A stretch of DNA of 64,000 nt from Bryopsis sp. KO-2023 (taxonomy: Eukaryota; Chlorophyta; Ulvophyceae; Bryopsidales; Bryopsidaceae). Of this stretch, positions 48,136 to 57,157 are shown one piece after another. Where the stretch lies: positions 7,350,137 to 7,414,136 of the forward strand of contig BSYQ01000004.1 in assembly GCA_030272585.1 (NCBI GenBank), written 5' to 3'. The notes under the pieces were generated by a model. It made no database searches, was not told the DNA's origin, and saw only the letters and a list, made by a program, of their open reading frames with translations. Positions within the stretch are counted from its first letter, which is position 1. Every line of letters starts with the position of its first letter. The translations under genes were made by a program, and so were the position numbers.

Positions 48136-51100
48136 CTACCCCAAGCGTGCGGCAGCGCGGTAGTCAGCTACAGCAAGTGGTGCGTTCTGCAGTTCATCGT
48201 CCGGTAACCACAGTGCCTCCTCCATGCCATATCCTCGCCACTTAGCCAAGTACTCCAGGATCGTTCGCCGACCCCTTCTCCTTTCCCGGTGGTCCACAAC
48301 TCGCTCTACTTCATATTCTTCTTCTCCTTCCACCAAATCCGCCGGTGGAGCTTCCAATTCACGGCGGCCATACTGCTGAGTGGAATGGAACGCACGCAGT
48401 AATGATACGTGGAAAACGTTGTGGATTCGCCACCCTCGAGGAAGTTCAAGACGATATGCAACATCCCCGACTTTCGCCAGGATGCGGAACGGACCTACAT
48501 AGCGTGCCTGTAATTTCTTGCTTGGCCCGCTGTGCATCAGCTCAATGTTCTTCGTCCGCAGTAGGACACGTTCTCCCACAGCAAAGTTTTGATCGCGTCG
48601 GCTCTGGTCCGCCAATCGCTTCATTCTTACTCTTGCTGCCCCCAGATAGTTTTGTGCGGTTCTTAAGTCTCTTTGAATCCGCTGGGTGAACTGTCTTACC
48701 CCTTCCGCTCGCGCCTGTAGTGCGCCAGACACAAGTGCAGCGGGATGCTCCGGATGTATCCCATAGTTGAGATAAAATGGTGTATAGCGGGTAGCAGAGT
48801 GAACGCCATTATTATAGACATACTCCACTTGCGCCAACCGAAGATCCCAGTCGTTTTGTCTCTCAGAAACGTACGCCCTCAGCGTTTCTTGTACAGTTCG
48901 GATATCCCGCTCCGTAATTCCATCTGTTTGCGGGTGAAAGGCGGTCGACATGCGGAGCTCTCCGCCCAGCATCGCCCAGAGTGCTCGCCAAAACTCACTC
49001 GTGAACCTTACGTCGCGATCACTGATTATGGAACGTGGAAGTCCGTGGTACTTCCAAACGCCCTCAAAGAACAGTCGCGCGTATCCTTCAGCGGTCACAC
49101 GAGTGGTGGTGGGAACAAGATGAATCATTTTGGTTAGGCGGTCAAGGAATACCGCAATGGCATCGAATCCCCGCTCTGTCTGAGGTAAAGCAACCACCAG
49201 ATCAGTCGCGATGGATTCCCACTTCCGCCCTGGCACTGGCAATGGTGTTAACAACCCAGCCGGCCGTCGTGATTCCACTTTAGTCCGTTGACAAGTGGGA
49301 CACGTGCGGACGTAGTGGTTGACCTCCTTCTTCCAGAACTTCCAGTAGAAGTATCTTCCCACTAATTCTCTTGTTCTTTCTTGGCCCTTGTGGCCGCTCG
49401 CAGGGCTATCATGACAGAGCCGCAGTATTTTGTTGCGGATGTTCCCCCGCGGTACCACCAAACGTAGCTCCTCTTCATCCGATAGTCGTCTCTTGAGTAA
49501 ACCGTCTTCCTCCATCACGTACATAGCTTCCGCTTCCGCTTCTCGCGCTTCTAACCGCAATACAATGTCCGCCACCAATGGATCCAACCTCTGTGCGTTT
49601 CTTATAGCATCAATGAGGTCATCAGTGGGACCGGTGCGCGCGTCAACCAGAGCGGAAAGCTCTAGTGGCGGTTGAGTCTTGTTTCCCCTATCGCCAGACT
49701 CCTCCCTCAACGGATCAACTTTGTCGGCCTGTGTCCGACTAACTTTGTCGTCCAGCCTACTAATTTTGTCGTCCGTGTTGGACTCCGGGGCACGTCGAGC
49801 AAGTGCTTCCACTTCTTCAGCTGACGGATCCCAAAATTTCAATGGGGGCTCATCAAAAGCTACCTCCGACTGGTCCGATGCCCAGTCCCCCAATTGTCCT
49901 TTCCCCGGGCGGTCAGGTCTAGTGGCCTGTCCGCTTAAGTCTTCATCTGTCTTGCGGGATCCCACCCCAGGCTTTTGTCGTCCTGGGGGGTGTTTTTGTC
50001 CGTCGCCGCAAGGCACTTCCGTGTCCTCACGTAAAGGTCTTCGGGATAATGCGTCCGCCACAATGTTGGCGGTCCCTTTAATATACACAATGTCAAAATC
50101 AAAGGCACTTAGTAGCTCCACCCAACGTGCTTGTCGCCGTGTTAACGTGGGTTGTGTCCGGAGATACAAAAGGCTCGCATTATCCGTCCGGAGCTCAAAT
50201 TTCCGTCCCTCAAGGTAGTGTCGCCAGGTGCGGAGACAATGCACCACCGCCAACAACTCCTGTTCGTGTACAGGGTAGTTCCGCTCAGCGGGTATGAGTT
50301 TGTGACTCTCATATGCGATTGGTTGCAGTTGTCCGCCAGTTCCCTCTTGGCATAACACACCTCCTACAGCATGGTTGCTGGAATCCGTGAAAACCGTGAA
50401 CGGTTTCCGTAAGTCAGGAAATAGTAGGACCGGACTCTCACTGAGACATGTCCGCAATGTCTTGAATGCCTTCTGGCACGCCTCAGTCCAGCGGAATACC
50501 ACGTTTGCCTTGGTCAATTCATGAAGTGGGGCGGCTATTTCACTAAACCGGAAGATAAACTTGCGGTAATAGCTCGCCATTCCTAAGAAGGAACGTACTT
50601 CAGTGATGTTTGTAGGACGTGGCCACTTCGTAAGCTTCGCCACCTTGTCGTCCATAGGCATAACGCCGGCCGCTGATATCCAATGTCCGAGATATTCTAC
50701 TCCTGTCCGCGCCAGCTCGCACTTCGGCAGTTTGCAGTATAGCTTCTGCTCCCGAAGTTTCGCCAGAACCGCCTCTACATGACGGGCATGGTCTTTAGCT
50801 GTCCGCGAAAATACCAAGATGTCATCGAGGAAAACAACGACGAAGTCGTCCAGGTGCTCCCGCAGGATGTCGTTGAGCATCGACATGAAGTATCCTGGGG
50901 CTCCCGTTAGCCCGAACGGTACCACTAAAAACTCATAGTGGCCGTATCTGCTTCTGAACGCGCTCTTGTGCACGTCCGCCGGGTCTAGACGCTGCTGCCA
51001 ATATCCTGTTCGCAAGTCGATCTTGGTGAAGTAACGACTTCCCCCAAGTCGGTCGAACAATTCCTCAGTCCGCGGCAGAGGATACCTGGTTTTGACCGTG

Positions 51101-52794
51101 TGGCGGTTCAAAACGCGGTAATCAATGCACATTCGCATTGTTCCCTCCTTCTTGGGCACGAACAATATCGGTGCTCCGTATGGGGAATGCGATGGCCGGA
51201 TAAACCCCTTCTCGAGTAGAAAATCGATTTGGGTCTTCATCTCGTCCAACTCTGCGGGACTGTACTTGTACAACGGCCGCCAAGCAGGCTTTGTCCCTGG
51301 TTCCAAATCGATCCTCATATCGTATTTGGGCCGCAAAGGCGCTATTCCAGGTAAATCTGCCGGAAACATGTCAGCATTCCTCTTAAACGCGTCTCTGATA
51401 ACCTTCTCAGGTATCTTCTTGAGAGCGTCCCCAAACCGTGGATCCACTTCCTTCGGTAGTTCGGTTGGTTCCTCCAAAGGTTTGTCGGCCTCTGGAAATG
51501 CTGATACTTTGCCCGTTGTAGGATGTATTAACAGTAACTCCAACTTCCTCTTTCCATCTGTTTCTGTCGGATTCCTTCGCGCTTGTCTCACGAGAACAAG
51601 ACACGAACGCTTTCTCCTTTGTCTGAGCGCTTTAGCTGCTGCTTTAGCGGTCATGAACTCTCCTTTTAACGGTTTCTCCTCAGATATAGTCGGCACCACT
51701 CCTGGCGGGATACCCTTTACAAGAGCATCTGGTTGGTTCCGCCTAGAGATGTGCATTTCGTGTTCCCTCCAATCTATCTGTGGGTTGACTCTTGCTAGCC
51801 ATGGTTTCCCCAAGATGATTGAATGACTTGTCTTCGGTAACACGTACAAAGTTGTGGTGGACGTTGTGGGGCCAATCCGCACTACTGTTCGGACTTGATG
51901 CTTAACCTCCACTTTTGTTCCATCCGCTAGTGAGACTTCGGTGGGGGATTCCACCTTCTCCAACTTGCGGTCCAACAACTTGACCACATCTTCCGCAATG
52001 AAATCGCCCGATGCGCCACTGTCGATAAGCGCCGTCACCGGGTGATTGGCGATTTTCACTTCGACCCGGAACAAGGTACCAATAGCGTCAGCTTCGCTAA
52101 TAGAGGTAACCAATGTCCTCCTTCCAGGTTCAGAAGTACTAGAAGTTTGTTTGGTGGAACGAACTTGGCCTGTAGGACGGGCAACTGCGGAGAGCGCCGA
52201 CTGTTCCAGAGGAAGTGTCTGGCAGCCAGTGCTACTTGATAACATCCGCAGTGGTTGTTTTGTGTCACAACTTCGGCTCTCAATAGCCAAACTCCGCCGC
52301 CAAGGTTTAATCCCAGAGCGGTTTGCTTTGTTGGCCGGAGGGTTCGCGCTCTCTCTCGTGGGGGCCTGCGTCTTCCCTCTCCACTCTTGCCAAACTGTAG
52401 GATGTTGTCCACCTCCCCTTACCGGACTTTGGTCCTGCCGGTTTCCGCCAAAACATCCAGATTCGGTCATGTTCAGGTTGCCAATGTGCCTACTGAGCGA
52501 TACCCCCGGGGTATCATGCACGTTGGAACAATCCGCTTGACGTCCTCTAGAGAATCCTTCCATAGCCGCTAATAACTTGTTTATCACACTTGCACGTTTT
52601 CTTCCTTGTCCACCCCGGACACCCCTTCTAACCCGCTTCTTCCTTTTATCCCCTTGTGGTACTGCATGGTTCAGTCTCGCCGCCGATCCCCGCTTGTGGG
52701 CTTGCTTCAGTCGGCGATTTTTCCGCCTGCCAGGTCGTTTTACCTCTCCGGCAGCCCGATCGGAGGAGGCTAGTTTCCCTGTTTCTGTCTGCAA
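48136..52794 (-). CDS. pol: Chromovirus Pol polyprotein (PR-RT-RH-IN-chromodomain)
   Basis: About 1,550 residues, open from upstream of 52794 to 48136. This frame has no ATG near its start, consistent with expression by -1 frameshift from gag. Domains by approximate residue: protease with ALIDSGASGDF (about 256); reverse transcriptase with YFTKIDLRTGYWQ and VVVFLDDILVF (about 658); RNase H with FTVFTDSSNHAVGG (about 800); integrase zinc finger HKGQERT...CPTCQRTK (about 1,130-1,165); catalytic core with ATDLVVALPQ, IISDRDVRFTSEFW and a downstream Glu in TDGITERDIR; chromodomain YEVERVVDHRER...LAKWRGYGMEEALWLPDDEL (about 1,490-1,545). The chromodomain is expected to steer integration to marked chromatin. 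No stop or frameshift breaks the frame. Confidence 0.95.
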   Translation of the reverse strand: MQTETGKLASSDRAAGEVKRPGRRKNRRLKQAHKRGSAARLNHAVPQGDKRKKRVRRGVRGGQGRKRASVINKLLAAMEGFSRGRQADCSNVHDTPGVSLSRHIGNLNMTESGCFGGNRQDQSPVRGGGQHPTVWQEWRGKTQAPTRESANPPANKANRSGIKPWRRSLAIESRSCDTKQPLRMLSSSTGCQTLPLEQSALSAVARPTGQVRSTKQTSSTSEPGRRTLVTSISEADAIGTLFRVEVKIANHPVTALIDSGASGDFIAEDVVKLLDRKLEKVESPTEVSLADGTKVEVKHQVRTVVRIGPTTSTTTLYVLPKTSHSIILGKPWLARVNPQIDWREHEMHISRRNQPDALVKGIPPGVVPTISEEKPLKGEFMTAKAAAKALRQRRKRSCLVLVRQARRNPTETDGKRKLELLLIHPTTGKVSAFPEADKPLEEPTELPKEVDPRFGDALKKIPEKVIRDAFKRNADMFPADLPGIAPLRPKYDMRIDLEPGTKPAWRPLYKYSPAELDEMKTQIDFLLEKGFIRPSHSPYGAPILFVPKKEGTMRMCIDYRVLNRHTVKTRYPLPRTEELFDRLGGSRYFTKIDLRTGYWQQRLDPADVHKSAFRSRYGHYEFLVVPFGLTGAPGYFMSMLNDILREHLDDFVVVFLDDILVFSRTAKDHARHVEAVLAKLREQKLYCKLPKCELARTGVEYLGHWISAAGVMPMDDKVAKLTKWPRPTNITEVRSFLGMASYYRKFIFRFSEIAAPLHELTKANVVFRWTEACQKAFKTLRTCLSESPVLLFPDLRKPFTVFTDSSNHAVGGVLCQEGTGGQLQPIAYESHKLIPAERNYPVHEQELLAVVHCLRTWRHYLEGRKFELRTDNASLLYLRTQPTLTRRQARWVELLSAFDFDIVYIKGTANIVADALSRRPLREDTEVPCGDGQKHPPGRQKPGVGSRKTDEDLSGQATRPDRPGKGQLGDWASDQSEVAFDEPPLKFWDPSAEEVEALARRAPESNTDDKISRLDDKVSRTQADKVDPLREESGDRGNKTQPPLELSALVDARTGPTDDLIDAIRNAQRLDPLVADIVLRLEAREAEAEAMYVMEEDGLLKRRLSDEEELRLVVPRGNIRNKILRLCHDSPASGHKGQERTRELVGRYFYWKFWKKEVNHYVRTCPTCQRTKVESRRPAGLLTPLPVPGRKWESIATDLVVALPQTERGFDAIAVFLDRLTKMIHLVPTTTRVTAEGYARLFFEGVWKYHGLPRSIISDRDVRFTSEFWRALWAMLGGELRMSTAFHPQTDGITERDIRTVQETLRAYVSERQNDWDLRLAQVEYVYNNGVHSATRYTPFYLNYGIHPEHPAALVSGALQARAEGVRQFTQRIQRDLRTAQNYLGAARVRMKRLADQSRRDQNFAVGERVLLRTKNIELMHSGPSKKLQARYVGPFRILAKVGDVAYRLELPRGWRIHNVFHVSLLRAFHSTQQYGRRELEAPPADLVEGEEEYEVERVVDHRERRRGRRTILEYLAKWRGYGMEEALWLPDDELQNAPLAVADYRAAARLG

Positions 52795-54668
52795 TTGGCC
52801 GCTGTATGACCAGTCTTATTGCAAACGGTACAGGTGCCAAGGGACATTTGTGTTCCCTGTTGGCTTTGTCGGCCACCTCCTCTTCGGTTCCCTCTTGACT
52901 GACCTCTTCCGCCCTGAACACTTGCTTGTGATCCAGCGCCAGTACCTCCAGCAACTGAGGTGTATCCATATCCGCTTCCGCCGCCGGTTGTTGATCCTTG
53001 CGGCGCGGATTGTGTTTGTCTGCCACCTCTTCCGGAACGACCTCCTCTTTGTCCGCCTCGTCGTCCGCCCCTTTGGGTTTGTTGCTGGAACGGGTTATAA
53101 CGGCCCGTCATCTGGGACAGCGTTCCCCCAATGTTCTGAATCATTTGGAGGGCGCCCTCGTAATCTCCGTCTAGCTCTGCCCGCAATCGAAGATCATACT
53201 GCAATTGAGTTGGCAACGAGGCTTCAAATATTCTGTAGGCCTCCTGGTCGCTCAACTCCCGACACCGCGAACGGTATAGTCGGAATTTCTGACAGTAGTC
53301 CACAATGTTCATGCTGCCAGCAAGCTTTAGACGTCCGAGCTCGTCCCGATTGTGCCGCTCCCGGTTAATAGGCTCAAAACGCGAAACGAATTGTTCCACA
53401 AATTCGTCCCACGACAGCGCCGATAAATATCTTCTTTGCATGGGCGTTGAAGTTACCCAAGCCGCCGCTGCGCCACCGAGTAGGGTCAATGCTATTGGGA
53501 CACGCTCCGGATCGTGGACGTTCAATGCATCAAAGTGAGTGGTGAGTCCCTCTATCCATTCCGAGGGTAACTCCCGGTTCTTATTTTCTGGATAGAACCG
53601 TTCCGGTGCGGGCAACCTTAGTGGGGCGACCGCAAACGGCCGTGCCGCTGCCGCTACCACGGGTGCCACCACCTGAGGTGGTTGTTGGGGAACAACTTGC
53701 GGCTGACCTTGTTGGTCAGGGTCAAAGAAGTTCGGAATAGCTTGTCCGCCTTCCACTTCTTCTTCCACTTCATCGCCGCCGAGTTCCTCCAATTTTGCCA
53801 CCACCTCATCCACTCGTGCATTTAACTGCTGTTCCACTACATCCGTTCTTCCGCGCGCGGACCTTCTCAGATCATCCAGTCGCGCGTCGAACGCATTTCT
53901 CTGCGTTCGTTGCGTGTCCGCCAAGGTGTTTGTTACTTGGGTTACACGTTCTCCAATTTCTCGGACCGCATTTCCCATACGTGCAATTTCAGCTGGGTTT
54001 ACCGCTGGTGGTGCGTCTGGAGGAATTTGTTCCACCCGCTGCTCCACCGCCGCCAAACGGCGCAATAGCTGTTGCATTTGTCCGTTTGCGGTCTCGCGGA
54101 ATTGCTGATTTGCGGTGCGATCCCTTCGTCGACTCTCCGCTGCATGCTGCAATGCTTGTCGGAGTTCTCCCACTTGGGCAGTCAATTGATCAATGCGCTG
54201 GTTAGCCTGATTGTTGCTCTCTCGTAACGTCCGCAGTTCATTTGAGGATGTCGCCACTTCCGCTCGAAGTGGAGTGAGAGTTTCACGAACCTCTTGAACT
54301 TGTCGGTCGAGTGCTGCATACAAACCATCCAAACGCCGGGTTGCCTCGGTTAAACGTCGCACATTGCCTTGTCCGTCATTGCGGGTCTGCTCGATTAATC
54401 CGTGGATATTTTCAAGCTGTTGATCCACATGTGCTATCCGCGAATCAATAGCCCGCTGTAGCTCTCGGTGCCGCGTATGCAACCGCATGTGGTCGGCATA
54501 GCGGGCATAAACTCCGCTAGAGCTAGCGGGAACTGTTCCCGGAGATACAACTCGCGGTGTAGTTCCTCCTCTGACGGACACATGTCCGACAACGTCGGCT
54601 TCCATCGGCTCACCATCACCACCATCATCATGGCGATGTGGCGATTGTGCTACGCTTTCCCGTGACAT
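52770..54668 (-). CDS. gag: Chromovirus Gag protein
   Basis: 632 residues from the ATG at 54668 (MSRESVAQSPHRHDD). A long coiled-coil region (about residues 60-300) is rich in Arg, Gln and Glu heptads such as RRLDGLYAALDRQVQEVRE. It is followed by a capsid-like retrotransposon Gag domain (FYPENKNRELPSEWIEGL; AWVTSTPMQRRYLSALSWDE; EQFVSRFEPINRERHNRDEL). The C-terminus is RG-rich, then a single zinc knuckle, CTVCNKTGHTAANC (C-x2-C-x4-H-x4-C). It ends at TAG, 52770-52772, overlapping the pol frame. Gag forms the cytoplasmic particle that packages the element's RNA. The extended N-terminal coiled coil is longer than in many chromovirus Gags. Confidence 0.92.
   Translation of the reverse strand: MSRESVAQSPHRHDDGGDGEPMEADVVGHVSVRGGTTPRVVSPGTVPASSSGVYARYADHMRLHTRHRELQRAIDSRIAHVDQQLENIHGLIEQTRNDGQGNVRRLTEATRRLDGLYAALDRQVQEVRETLTPLRAEVATSSNELRTLRESNNQANQRIDQLTAQVGELRQALQHAAESRRRDRTANQQFRETANGQMQQLLRRLAAVEQRVEQIPPDAPPAVNPAEIARMGNAVREIGERVTQVTNTLADTQRTQRNAFDARLDDLRRSARGRTDVVEQQLNARVDEVVAKLEELGGDEVEEEVEGGQAIPNFFDPDQQGQPQVVPQQPPQVVAPVVAAAARPFAVAPLRLPAPERFYPENKNRELPSEWIEGLTTHFDALNVHDPERVPIALTLLGGAAAAWVTSTPMQRRYLSALSWDEFVEQFVSRFEPINRERHNRDELGRLKLAGSMNIVDYCQKFRLYRSRCRELSDQEAYRIFEASLPTQLQYDLRLRAELDGDYEGALQMIQNIGGTLSQMTGRYNPFQQQTQRGGRRGGQRGGRSGRGGRQTQSAPQGSTTGGGSGYGYTSVAGGTGAGSQASVQGGRGQSRGNRRGGGRQSQQGTQMSLGTCTVCNKTGHTAANCRQKQGN
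52773..52779 (-). promoter_or_regulatory. Slippery heptamer G GGA AAC for -1 frameshift
   Basis: On the element strand GGGAAAC sits in the gag frame as G-GGA-AAC directly before the gag stop TAG. It fits the X-XXY-YYZ rule of -1 ribosomal frameshift sites. A one-base backward slip enters the pol frame at CTA GCC TCC. The ATG-less pol frame makes this the likely Gag-Pol switch. A downstream pseudoknot was not modelled. Confidence 0.75.
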
Positions 54669-55252
54669 TGTTAGTCCGCCAAAACTTCGCAGGGATGTTT
54701 ACAGGCCGAACCTTTCTCACACCAGAAGTTGGCGACTAGCAATTTCCTACACAGTGTTGAAGTCCGTTCTTCCCACACTTGTGTCGACCAATCCGCCTTG
54801 TCAACGAATAGTTAGTTTTCCGCTATGTGTGGTCACGTGATAGTCCGCCTATTCACAGTCCGCTGGGCACACTGCTGATTCTTCAGTGTTGCTCCAACAC
54901 TTTTGTCCGCTACCCAATCCTTTGTCGGCCTTCCCACTACTTTTGTCGGCCTTCCAACTACTTTAGTCGGCCGTCCACCTACTTTAGTCGGCCTTAAGTC
55001 CGACTAAACTTTGTAGGCCCTGGAAGTAGTACTTAATCACGCTCTGGACGACTATTTCCACAACAGTCGGCCCTTGGAGTCCGCCTTGGGATAGTAGGAC
55101 CTCCAAACGTAGTAGCACTTCGTAGTATAGCTTCCAGGCGTTGTAGGTTGTAGTTCTTGGACCGTGTTAGGGTTGGGTGCGCGCGAATTCGCCTCTCAGG
55201 TCGACCTTCGCTCTCTATTTCGCCTAGGCTCTTCGCCGGGCTCCGAAACCAA
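54669..55252 (-). other. Retrotransposon leader with primer-binding-site candidate
   Basis: 584 bp between the 5' LTR and the gag ATG. Starting one base inside the LTR on the element strand is TGGTTTCGGAGCCCGG, which begins TGG as a tRNA primer-binding site should. I cannot name the donor tRNA; it is not the usual initiator-Met site. The middle holds repeats of ACTTTTGTCGGCC-like units (plus strand 54900-55010), a possible packaging or regulatory element. Confidence 0.55.
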
Positions 55253-55481
55253 TGTTACAGCTCTGTGGGTTTGAGCTGTGTAACGAACTGAGGGTGGGGC
55301 GATAGTCACACACGAGCCCACTTGAAGGGAAATAACTTTACAGAAATAAAAACTAACGTTCGAACCTAGCACAGAGCCCTCCTTGTAACCTCTGTAGTAC
55401 AATCGTACTCTGAGGTGACCCCTGTACTATCCCGTACTACCAAGTCAGACATGCAGCTGTCTGTACCACACATGCGCTACA
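55253..55481 (-). repeat. 5' LTR of the chromovirus
   Basis: 229 bp, TG...CA ends, no differences from the copy at 47327-47555. It should carry the element's promoter and transcription start; no TATA box is obvious. Confidence 0.95.
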
Positions 55482-56219
55482 GGACCGGTTTTTCGCTGCC
55501 GGTCCGGTCGGGCCCAGGTCTGGTCACGACGGCGACCATCAAACAATATAGCTTCCCTGGTTTGTTGGTGTTCAAGCTGAGAGGAAGCTTCGACAATATC
55601 GAGAGACGCGATCTACGGCGTTTACCTTTCCAATCGATGTAAGGGAAAAATAAAAAACAATAATCCTTTTCTTCTGTTTTGCATAGTGTTGTGTTTGTTG
55701 CATAGTGTTTTGATTTTGAAAAAAAAATCGAAAAAATAGCAGCAATATATAAAGTCTTGTTGCTCAGATCCTCTCCATCGTACGACCCCCCCGCTCCAAC
55801 CAACGACGCTGCGCGCTCGGCGGATTGGGATATTTATGCGTTGGGCATTGCAATTGGCCCTGGGCCGGAAGAAAGAGGAAGCGTTGGAACAGGTGGCCGA
55901 CGATTCGGTCGGGCCTACTCCACAGTTGTCTCCAGGGATAAGGGAACTTATATTGGTAAGCAGAGCTGGGTTGTACCGTAACATAAGTCATGACGACTTT
56001 GACGTCTATGACTAATGACGACTTTTGAGAAAAATGCAACATTATAGTCGAAAGTTCAGAAATTTTACGTAGATTTTGAAATTTTATGTTTTTTGGTTAA
56101 ATTTGTAAGAGGCAAGCTGGTAGGAGGGAAAGAAGCGGAAAGAACTGCGAAAGGATACAAGGAAGGATTCGAACCTTCGACACTGCAAAAGTATCAAAAA
56201 ACAAAGTCACAGAAAGGTT

Positions 56220-56321
56220 GCCCCAGGAGGGAATTGATCCCCCGACAATCCTATTGGCTAATGAGACAAGCAGACATCTCGAATACCCGCCAAGACGTCG
56301 AACCAGCACGACAAGTGGGGC
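56220..56321 (-). other. tRNA-like module, unit A
   Basis: On the minus strand the ends GTGGGGC.../...GCCCCAG-complement pair as an acceptor-like stem, and the T-arm position reads GGGGGATCAATTCCC. A second T-arm-like hairpin with perfect pairing, GAAGGTTCGAATCCTTC, lies beside it (56161-56178). About 100 nt, longer than a plain tRNA, so it carries an intron or extra arm, or is a tRNA-derived repeat. Worse paired than the unit C copy. Confidence 0.45.
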
Positions 56322-56582
56322 CCCGATATTTTGGGTCGCTCAAGGGGTATTATACGAAATTATCATTGGGTTTAAATAAGTTTGTAACTTTGTTCGCCTT
56401 TGGATTCGATCCCTCAACCTGTACGACCGAAGACTCTAACTAATCTATCTCTTCTTATCGTTTAAGCCGACTACGAAGTAAAGGATCCTAAGTGATCTTT
56501 CATAGTACGAGACGTGTGCTTGTTTTACGATCGAAGTAGTTAACTTCGATTCCTTTCTATAATAATGTAACGATTAGGTTGT

Positions 56583-56618
56583 ATAGGATGGATAGGATGG
56601 ATAGGATGGATAGGAGGA
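56583..56618. repeat. GGATGGATAG microsatellite
   Basis: About three and a half copies of a 10-bp unit in unit A, absent from the same place in units B and C. Confidence 0.8.
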
Positions 56619-57042
56619 TTGATGTTGTGTTTGTGTCGGTAAGGTGCGAGGTTCGAGTCTTGGCTTAAGAACTTTGGTGTTCGGAAGTGAGGTTGAGTTC
56701 GATAGGATTCGATCACGTGAGTCACGTGACGTGACCTCAAAGACTAGAGTCAATCTTAACGCTTTAGGTAGAAAGGAGTTGATGATCATTCCGATAGGTG
56801 TTTGTTGATCGAGACATGCTACTGAAACAGATTATAGATTACAAACTTTGCACAACAGCAGATTCTCGGTAATTGCCTTTAACGCTCGATATCTCGAAAA
56901 TGAGAAGGAATTTTAAAATTCTGATTAAAATCTTTTTTCGAGACCTATCTTTTAATACCCATATTGTATTTTCAATGAAAATCGAGTTTTGACGCTTTTA
57001 GTCATCAAACTGACGACTTTAGGGATTTTAGCAGTTTAAGAT

Positions 57043-57157
57043 TTTAGGGTTTAGGGGTTTAGGGTTTAGGGTTTAGGGTTTAGGGGTTTAGGGGTTTAGG
57101 GGGTTAGGGGGTTAGGGGTTTAGGGTTTAGGGTTTAGGGTTTAGGGTTTAGGGTTTA
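57043..57157. repeat. Internal telomeric tract 1
   Basis: About 115 bp of TTTAGGG mixed with TTTAGGGG and GTTAGGG variants, G-rich strand on plus as in the terminal array. It follows AACTGACGACTTTAGGG (57008-57024) after about 20 bp of degenerate sequence. Confidence 0.95.

Larger units (their letters stand above)
47327..55481 (-). mobile_element. Ty3/gypsy chromovirus LTR retrotransposon, complete
   Basis: 8,155 bp including two 229-bp LTRs that I read as identical, flanked by a 5-bp target duplication GGACC (47322-47326 and 55482-55486). It is oriented on the minus strand, 5' LTR at 55253-55481. Order: LTR, leader, gag, pol (protease, reverse transcriptase, RNase H, integrase, chromodomain), LTR. 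Integrase after RNase H defines Ty3/gypsy, and the C-terminal chromodomain places it in the chromoviruses. Both reading frames are unbroken. With identical LTRs, this indicates recent insertion and possible activity. Confidence 0.95.
46535..55522. mobile_element. Non-autonomous hAT-like element (MITE), GACCGG type, carrying the Ty3 insertion
   Basis: Termini CAGACCTGGGC (46535-46545) and GCCCAGGTCTG (55512-55522) are perfect 11-bp inverted repeats. The flanks carry an exact 8-bp target duplication, GTCACGAC (46527-46534 and 55523-55530). Without the nested retrotransposon and its duplicated 5 bp, the element is about 828 bp. Its body is built from GACCGG/CCGGTC, GGATTTGACC and CTGTCCAGACC motifs in both orientations. 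It has no coding capacity. It shares its ends with the element at 44627-45190 but not its interior. Confidence 0.85.
46383..55955 (+). pseudogene. Protein-kinase-like gene split by nested transposons
   Basis: The exon left of the insertion (to 46534) reads FRVQIGWALALMHSRGDVHW, a kinase catalytic-loop region with HWD in place of HRD. Right of the insertion the same exon resumes at the second target-duplication copy and runs to 55638 before GTAAGG. With one duplication copy removed the frame is open across the join. The next exon (55768 to about 55955) continues in phase with SYDPPAPTNDAARSADWDIY and ALGIAI, which resembles the APE and DVYSLG segments of subdomains VIII-IX. The expected DFG is not clear (GSFDN at the corresponding place), so it may already have been a pseudokinase or decaying copy. 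No complete kinase N-lobe is visible. The 9-kb insertion in the exon should abolish it. Confidence 0.5.
55987..57157. repeat. Subtelomeric unit A
   Basis: Begins GTCATGACGACTTTGACGTC, as unit C does. It then shares with units B and C, in the same order: AAGAGGCAAGC, a tRNA-like block, a GATTCGAT block, a GATCGAAGT block, GATATCTCGAAAATGAGAAG and AACTGACGACTTTAGGG. It ends in an internal telomeric tract. It starts just past the last kinase-like exon. Confidence 0.8.

Noticed and set aside
48345..54665. Many plus-strand frames of 60-260 codons across the retrotransposon
   Set aside because: Antisense shadows of gag and pol; no independent motif.
55230..55252. Naming the tRNA primer of the chromovirus
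   Set aside because: The candidate site begins TGG but I could not match it to a specific tRNA end, and it is not the common initiator-Met site.
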